A DNA stretch of 40,188 nt from Promethearchaeota archaeon. GTDB lineage: Archaea > Asgardarchaeota > Lokiarchaeia > Sigyniarchaeales > SOKP01. The stretch spans positions 1 through 40,188 of the forward strand of contig JABXKB010000003.1 of assembly GCA_013375485.1 (NCBI GenBank), given 5' to 3'. Position numbers and translations under genes: made by a program. The notes under the pieces are model-generated. The model was given only the letters and a program-made list of their open reading frames with translations. It was not told the DNA's origin and did no database searches. Positions 35,194 to 40,188 of the stretch are shown piece after piece (the first letter of the stretch is position 1; every line of letters starts with the position of its first letter).

Positions 35194-35493
35194 CTACCAC
35201 GTAATACTTATTGCATTTTCTGGACATATATCAACGCATTTTAAACAATGTGTACACAGTGAACCCCATTGAGGATTTATCCTCCATCTCTGAGGATCAT
35301 TAGGATCTTTATAAATTAGATCTAATGCGGAATGCATCATAAAAACGGCGGGATCGCAAACTTTTAGACATTTAGCACAATCTCTGGGGTCTATCTTTCC
35401 ATCTTCACCACAAATAGAATAATCAATGCGTATTTTTGTTCTTTTTTCCTTTTTTGGCTTTTTCAACTTTTTTGTTTGTACTTTACTTCCCAT
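35194..35493 (-). CDS. Small ferredoxin-like iron-sulphur protein
   Basis: This 99-residue protein has a basic N-terminus (KKLKKPKKEKR) and two iron-sulphur motifs: CGEDGKIDPRDCAKCLKVCD and CTHCLKCVDICPENAIS. The second set is a complete 4Fe-4S signature; the first is unusual in its spacing. It is an electron carrier, probably working with the 290-residue protein encoded 12 bases upstream on the same strand. The two may form a single electron-transfer unit. Confidence 0.8.
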   Translation of the reverse strand: MGSKVQTKKLKKPKKEKRTKIRIDYSICGEDGKIDPRDCAKCLKVCDPAVFMMHSALDLIYKDPNDPQRWRINPQWGSLCTHCLKCVDICPENAISITW

Positions 35494-35505
35494 ACTATCA
35501 CCAAT

Positions 35506-36378
35506 CTAATATTTTCCGTTATATCCTGGAAATTCTTCTCTAGGAATTAACTTTAAAGCATCATTTTTACAAGCATGGCGACAAACTCCACAACCAAAAC
35601 ATTTATCAGTATCAACTACCACTCTATTCATTGAGGGAATGTATTTTAAAGCTCCAAGTTGGCACCATGAAATACATGACTTGCAACCTTGACATTTGTC
35701 TTGATCCGAATCGATTATATACTCTGCTTTATACATAATATTAAAATCAAAACTGTTTCTGAGAGTAAAAGCCCCGCATTCAGGATTTTCACACGAACAT
35801 ATAGCACAGATATATGGTACTGGTTGAAACCATACGGAAGCAATATATCCTTTTTTGTTATTTTCTTCTAATTGTTTTACAGCAGCTTCACGGTCTAATC
35901 TGACTGGTCTATCTTTAGGAATGAAACGAGGTAATTTTTCAATGACTTCTGATAATGCTCCAAAATTAATACAAACCGCTTCTTTTACACCTCTTCGTTG
36001 CCAACGGCACATACAATAATTACAAATTATGGGTTCAGCAGCTAATTCAGAGAGAATAATTTTTCCATCTTCAAGGGGTATAACCTGACCAAAGTGGCCA
36101 TCCGCTCTTACACCTTTCCTGCTTTTCTTTTCACTGTGGATCATGTTTTCAAGTATATTTCGAAGTACCCTACCTATTATTGGCATTTTCAATTTATATC
36201 CTAAATCCTTCGAAGAAAATCCCATAACTTTCCTTATATAAACTTGCTCGTAATTCTGCCATTGTTCGGTTAAATAATCTTTAAGATTCATTTCATCGGC
36301 AAGCTGATTGGAATAGTTTTTAGCATTCATATACCATTTCTCGCCGTTGGTTCCGTGGGTAAAACACCATTTACACAA
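35506..36378 (-). CDS. Iron-sulphur protein with C-terminal ferredoxin domain
   Basis: This 290-residue protein has three cysteine regions: CNYCMCRWQRRG near residue 119, CAICSCENPECG near 190, and a ferredoxin domain with CQGCKSCISWCQ and CFGCGVCRHACK (240-275). If the start is TTG at 36378, an additional CKWC lies at residues 2-5. GGGAGAT stands just before this TTG and supports it. Such proteins pass electrons to redox enzymes; the middle cysteine cluster is a feature of DUF-type archaeal iron-sulphur oxidoreductase partners. No catalytic subunit is next to it, so the partner is unknown. Confidence 0.78.
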   Translation of the reverse strand: MCKWCFTHGTNGEKWYMNAKNYSNQLADEMNLKDYLTEQWQNYEQVYIRKVMGFSSKDLGYKLKMPIIGRVLRNILENMIHSEKKSRKGVRADGHFGQVIPLEDGKIILSELAAEPIICNYCMCRWQRRGVKEAVCINFGALSEVIEKLPRFIPKDRPVRLDREAAVKQLEENNKKGYIASVWFQPVPYICAICSCENPECGAFTLRNSFDFNIMYKAEYIIDSDQDKCQGCKSCISWCQLGALKYIPSMNRVVVDTDKCFGCGVCRHACKNDALKLIPREEFPGYNGKY

Positions 36379-36471
36379 TTTTATTATCTCCCAAATTTCC
36401 CGAAAATTTTCATTCTTTGTTTTAGATTAAATGTAAAATTATTTAAAACTTTTAATTTTAAAAATTTGCAA

Positions 36472-37395
36472 TCAATCTTCTGACTTAAAAGTACGTAAAT
36501 GTTCCATCATACCTGACCCAACTTCACCAGTTTCTAAATTTTTCATTATTACCATCTGTTCAAAAAGTTCAGTGTACCCACCTTGAAAATTTCTTACAAA
36601 TCTTATAAATGAATCCTCTTTAATTCTCTCAGCTTTTATTGTAAATGAGTTTCCTTTAACATCGTTAATGTAATATGTAGTTGAAAGAGGACTATTAAAT
36701 TGGTCATTATCATTTATAGTTTTAATCTCTAATGTAAAAAGAGGTGTATTTCCCTCACTATTTGAAATATGCCCAGATAAATCAATTTGATTGCCAAAAT
36801 AATCTTTTCGGAAAGTAGATGACCATTTTTTAAATTGAAAATGTCCTGCATACCATTTATCAAATTGATGCCAATCACGATACCCCCAGCTCTTATCACG
36901 TTGTCCATAGCCATTAATCTTTATATTTGTATTATCCTTCAAAACTAAATTTCCTTTTACTATACCTGATGCTTCAAAATGTTGATGCCATGATGCTGAA
37001 GAGTCGATCCCAAATGTGTACGTAGGAAATCTAGCTTCAAACGTAATGTCGAACTTTAATTTACGTGAATTATATTTAATTTGCCAGATCTTAAATGGTT
37101 CAATTAGATTGTAAGAGAGTTTTTTTTCTGTGAGCATTGTACTAATATTACCCTCGTAATGAAGAAGTGCTGGTTCTTTATAATATACTTCATTTCTTTC
37201 TTTTAGAAATAATAAAAATACAAACTCTCTTCGATTTTCATTAGGTACTATCCCTATTGTAGAAAAACCAGAAATTTCATTTACAAGATCAACCCAATTA
37301 AAATAATAAGATTCTCGCCATTTTTGTTCGCGAGATGGTTCATGAAGAAGCTCATCTGCTTCAGTTAAAGATAAATTCCGGTTGTTTGAATTCAT
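36472..37395 (-). CDS. AttH/CrtC-like lipocalin-type protein
   Basis: This 307-residue protein is beta-rich with the segment INGYGQRDKSWGYRDWHQFD, typical of AttH/CrtC-type double-lipocalin proteins (hydroxyneurosporene synthase family), and GIDSSASWHQHFEASGIVKG before it. Family members bind or modify hydrophobic ligands such as carotenoids or lipids. No catalytic claim is possible. The start is ATG at 37395. It follows the 385-residue unknown gene by five bases, so the two form an operon. Confidence 0.62.
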   Translation of the reverse strand: MNSNNRNLSLTEADELLHEPSREQKWRESYYFNWVDLVNEISGFSTIGIVPNENRREFVFLLFLKERNEVYYKEPALLHYEGNISTMLTEKKLSYNLIEPFKIWQIKYNSRKLKFDITFEARFPTYTFGIDSSASWHQHFEASGIVKGNLVLKDNTNIKINGYGQRDKSWGYRDWHQFDKWYAGHFQFKKWSSTFRKDYFGNQIDLSGHISNSEGNTPLFTLEIKTINDNDQFNSPLSTTYYINDVKGNSFTIKAERIKEDSFIRFVRNFQGGYTELFEQMVIMKNLETGEVGSGMMEHLRTFKSED

Positions 37396-37400
37396 TGTTG

Positions 37401-38558
37401 TTAATCCTCTGGAAATAAATAAAGTGAAGGACCTTCTCTTTTTTTCTTTCCTCTACTTCGAAAAAATCTTGGAATTCCCTGATCAAAATCACCTTCCATA
37501 AATTCTGGAACATACTTGTTCATCGTTCTTTCTGTTAAATCCCAATTTATCCCATCTGTTAAACCTACAAAATTCGTGTATCTTGCATATCCATAACAAT
37601 AAGCATAAGCCCCAGCAATTAATCTCTGTCTTCTATCCCATTTAGAAAACTTCAAAAATAACTCTTTATTTGCCTTTATGGCATAATCGCTAAACTCATC
37701 TAAAACCTTAAAATCAAGTGGGATAACATCTTTTCCTTCTCTAGTAAGCAATGCAACTCCCGTAATATTCTCTGTGAAATCTACTGGTGTAGATTCTAAA
37801 GACACAAATTCATCTAATTCAATTTCAACATCTTGTAAACGGAAAACAAATGCGACGTTTGTATAAGGGGATTTTGCTTCAGTTGCTGACCAAGTAAAAT
37901 GAGGTTTGCCTCCATCATAGAGATGTAATATTTCTCGAAAAACTAGAATTTCATTCTCATCTACTTTATAAGGTCCATGATCACATAATTTCGCTCTCGC
38001 TTCGCACTCATCTATATAGGAAACTAATTCTAGGTTTGCCATCGTTCTTTTAACTTTTATAGCTTGATCTTTAGATACATCTACAATGCGACTTAATGTC
38101 CAATCAATATCTGATTGATCTAATGCAATATTTTTTTTATCCGAATCATTTACAGATAATTTACTATTTGGAAAATAAGAAGATGCTAATCTTTTCCAGA
38201 AATCAAGAATGTACATAGTTTGTTTTCTTTTTTCCTCGCTTTCACTTTTTGGATCTTCATCATTTCTGTAGATTTCTCCCATTCGACCTGCCATATAATA
38301 TAAAGGTATATAAAAGATGCTGAGTGCTTGAATTTCTGATAGTATTTTCCGACTCTCTTTTCCGATTTTTTCTGGAGTAGTTTTTTCTGATACTCTTTTT
38401 AATATATCATAAAGAATGTCGTAACTATTATAAAAAGCTACACAAATATAAGCAGTAACAGGAAATAATTGAGATTCTAGAAGTCCTCTTTTGGAAACTT
38501 GATAATCTATTAATTCAGAGACGTGAGCAATAATTTCATTAGCTTCTTTAACATTCAT
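37401..38558 (-). CDS. Unknown protein, operon partner of the lipocalin-like gene
   Basis: I do not recognise this 385-residue protein. It has a helical N-terminal half (residues 1-190, with AYICVAFYNSYDILYDILKR and LSIFYIPLYYMAGRMGEIY) and a mixed C-terminal half containing RREILHLYDGG-type strands and a YAYCYGYARYTNF helix. No signal peptide or transmembrane helix is evident. The C-terminus is basic (RSRGKKKREG). It lies directly before the lipocalin-like gene and may act on the same ligand. A gap of about 160 bases separates its start from the divergent swivel-domain gene, and may contain promoters for both directions. Confidence 0.5.
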   Translation of the reverse strand: MNVKEANEIIAHVSELIDYQVSKRGLLESQLFPVTAYICVAFYNSYDILYDILKRVSEKTTPEKIGKESRKILSEIQALSIFYIPLYYMAGRMGEIYRNDEDPKSESEEKRKQTMYILDFWKRLASSYFPNSKLSVNDSDKKNIALDQSDIDWTLSRIVDVSKDQAIKVKRTMANLELVSYIDECEARAKLCDHGPYKVDENEILVFREILHLYDGGKPHFTWSATEAKSPYTNVAFVFRLQDVEIELDEFVSLESTPVDFTENITGVALLTREGKDVIPLDFKVLDEFSDYAIKANKELFLKFSKWDRRQRLIAGAYAYCYGYARYTNFVGLTDGINWDLTERTMNKYVPEFMEGDFDQGIPRFFRSRGKKKREGPSLYLFPED

Positions 38559-38720
38559 TTTATTAAAGTATATAATTAATAGTAATTGATTATTTATTTC
38601 AACGTAATTGTATTTATAGTTAATGACTGATTCTCACCGTTTTAATAAAATTTAAGTAATATATAAGAAATTAAAAATAAATTGATAACAATTAATTAGG
38701 ATTTCTTCGGGATACTACTC

Positions 38721-39077
38721 ATGGAAAAAATTGGTATAGGTTTATCTTGTTCATCGAAATCTATAGTTACAGGCGAGCTAGTATACATTCAGACTATTGA
38801 AGACGTCATTAATTTATTTGATAAAGCATCTGGAAAAATATGCATCGTTGAAGATGCGGGAATTACGACGCTTAGTCCAATTCTCTCAGACTTAATTGGA
38901 ACTGTATGTACTAAGGGCTCAGCTGGTTCACATTTGGCTATTATTTCAAGAGAATTTAATTTACCGTGTATCATGGGTATAAAATTTTCAATTAAAGATA
39001 TCTCATCTTTAACTGGAAGGATGGGTAAAATTATGCATGATGGAGAAGATAAAGGTATCTTATATTTACTGGATTAA
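38721..39077 (+). CDS. Stand-alone PEP-utilising swivelling (phosphohistidine) domain protein
   Basis: This 118-residue protein is the mobile phosphohistidine domain of the PEP synthase/PPDK family on its own. The core is TKGSAGSHLAIISREFNLPC, in which His71 is the phosphorylated residue (the usual family form is GGxxSHAAIVARE). In complete enzymes this domain carries the phosphoryl group between the ATP-grasp and substrate sites. The ATP-grasp part is encoded as a separate protein 40 bases downstream on the same strand. The start is ATG at 38721. Confidence 0.8.
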   Translation: MEKIGIGLSCSSKSIVTGELVYIQTIEDVINLFDKASGKICIVEDAGITTLSPILSDLIGTVCTKGSAGSHLAIISREFNLPCIMGIKFSIKDISSLTGRMGKIMHDGEDKGILYLLD

Positions 39078-39117
39078 AAATGTAAACTACACACATTAGA
39101 TTCGATTTGATTAAAAT

Positions 39118-40110
39118 ATGACTTATGTAGAAACTTTAAATGAAGCATATCCCAACCCTAGCCTATATGGAGGGAAAGGTTCCAACCTAATTAAAATGCT
39201 TAAACTTGGTATAAGAGTTCCTCCTGGATTTTTGGTAAATACTATTGCATATAAGAAATTTATTAATGATTCACCTCTAAAAGAAGAAATTTATAGCACA
39301 CTTGGGAATGATTACAAACCAAAAGATGTAATAGCACTCTCTACTAAAATTAAAAACTTCTTTCTAACTTCTAAAATCCCTCATGAAATAATGAAAGAAA
39401 TTAAAAAGAAATTCACAGATATTTATAAGAAAATAGGAAAGGAAAATTCTTTTTCTGTTAGGTCTTCAGCAAATATCGAAGATACAAGCAATTTTTCCTT
39501 TGCTGGACAAGCGGAAAGCTATTTAAACAAAATCACATTGGAAGAAATACTAGAAGCAATTAAAAATTGCTGGATTTCTTTATATTCACCTAATGCATTA
39601 CTTTATCTCCTGCAGATGAGAAAAAATAAAATTAAAATCTCGTTAAATGACTTAAAGATGGCTGTAATAATTCAAAAAATGGTTAAATCCCAAGTTTCAG
39701 GTGTATTATTTACTGCTAATGTATTAAATAACAAAATGGATGAAATGTTAATAAATTCTACTTGGGGTCTTGGCGAGACAATAACCAGTAATTTGATAAT
39801 ACCAGATCTGATCATTTTGAATAAACAAAAGTTCGAAATTATTAGAACTGTTATTGGAGATAAAGAAAAATCATCAGTTTCTAATCCTAAAGGCTCTTCT
39901 ACAATTTTAATTCCAACAGAACAAAATTTAAAAGAAAGTTATTCTTTAAATGAATCGCAACTCTTTAAACTCTATAAACTTGGATTAAAACTTGAAAAAT
40001 GTCTCAATTATCCTCAAGATATTGAGTGGGCAATAGAAGACAACAAAATTTATACTTTACAAAGTAGACCAATCACAACATTAAGAAAAGGAGGAATTTT
40101 AAGAGTCTAA
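39118..40110 (+). CDS. PEP synthase-type ATP-grasp domain protein
   Basis: This 330-residue protein matches the N-terminal nucleotide-binding domain of phosphoenolpyruvate synthase and rifampicin phosphotransferase: YGGKGSNLIKMLKLGIRVPP near residue 18, FSVRSSANIEDTSNFSFAGQ near 118-135, SGVLFTANVLNN, and a C-terminal DIEWAIEDNKIYTLQSRPIT ending the ATP-grasp fold. It lacks the swivelling His domain, which is the previous gene, and the PEP/pyruvate TIM barrel, which is not seen in the 78 bases left in the window. It is complete with a stop at 40110. Confidence 0.83.
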   Translation: MTYVETLNEAYPNPSLYGGKGSNLIKMLKLGIRVPPGFLVNTIAYKKFINDSPLKEEIYSTLGNDYKPKDVIALSTKIKNFFLTSKIPHEIMKEIKKKFTDIYKKIGKENSFSVRSSANIEDTSNFSFAGQAESYLNKITLEEILEAIKNCWISLYSPNALLYLLQMRKNKIKISLNDLKMAVIIQKMVKSQVSGVLFTANVLNNKMDEMLINSTWGLGETITSNLIIPDLIILNKQKFEIIRTVIGDKEKSSVSNPKGSSTILIPTEQNLKESYSLNESQLFKLYKLGLKLEKCLNYPQDIEWAIEDNKIYTLQSRPITTLRKGGILRV

Positions 40111-40188
40111 AAAAAGATAAAAATTATTTATTTTAAGAATGTTCTTTTCCCCAAATAAATAAAAAGTTCTGACAGTTCAAAAAGCGTT

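Overview
The window reads as chromosomal DNA of an Asgard archaeon, most likely of the Lokiarchaeia. It is strongly AT-rich, and its genes use ATG, many TTG and probably some ATT starts. Archaeal markers are an NOG1 GTPase, a GPN-loop GTPase, methanofuran biosynthesis genes, TrmB and Lrp/AsnC regulators and an intron-containing tRNA. Eukaryote-flavoured genes are ribosomal protein S30e, a probable roadblock protein, an IFT52-like (GIFT/DUF4350) protein, an MIT-like helical domain, and a HEAT/coiled-coil/winged-helix/Ig-like protein with an adaptin-like layout. All calls come from reading the sequence; no database search was run.

Layout. 1-2.9 kb: NOG1 followed by two methanofuran-synthesis genes (mfnF, mfnE) on one strand. 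3.0-4.1 kb: two MaoC/FAS1-type hotdog dehydratase genes. 4.2-9.4 kb: a membrane protein with winged-helix tails, a TPR protein and the 980-residue HEAT protein. 9.6-12.0 kb: two tandem selenophosphate synthetase (selD) genes, each with an in-frame TGA at codon 18, each followed immediately after the stop codon by a 72-nt structured element of identical architecture. 12-17.1 kb: a CinA-like protein, a possible RNase H-fold protein with a PIG-L deacetylase, an MIT-like/zinc-ribbon protein, a large TPR protein and S30e. 17.3-21.8 kb: small zinc-ribbon proteins, a tRNA-Trp with two introns, a redox protein, a decayed fragment of the neighbouring acyltransferase gene, a probable roadblock gene, the acyltransferase itself, and a STAS-like protein. 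21.9-25.7 kb: a single-chain type IIG-like restriction-modification enzyme next to a deoxyribosyltransferase-like protein. 25.9-31 kb: an unknown gene, a GPN GTPase, a nucleotide-sugar pyrophosphorylase, the IFT52-like protein and an Lrp regulator. 31-34 kb: a large surface protein anchored at both ends and built of internal repeats, then a six-helix membrane protein. 34.3-40.1 kb: a TrmB regulator, two ferredoxin-type proteins, a lipocalin-like protein with an unknown partner, and a phosphoenolpyruvate-synthase-like enzyme split into a swivelling phosphohistidine protein and an ATP-grasp protein.

The most striking part is the selD pair. Standard decoding would cut both proteins at codon 17. 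With TGA read as selenocysteine, both become complete SelD enzymes with Sec in the active-site position. The two 3' elements share an ATGA/GA kink-turn-like core, an A-rich internal bulge and compensating base changes in their helices, so they look like SECIS elements of the eukaryotic type. They also share an additional hairpin that would turn each into a three-way junction. Second in interest is the tRNA-Trp gene, where one intron splits the anticodon loop and a second splits the T loop.

Segments above about 300 bp without a large gene are 17134-17547 (holds a 52-residue zinc-ribbon gene), 18635-18974 (tRNA gene and a hairpin), 19227-19551 (acyltransferase remnant) and 30947-31324 (a perfect 27-bp tandem duplication).
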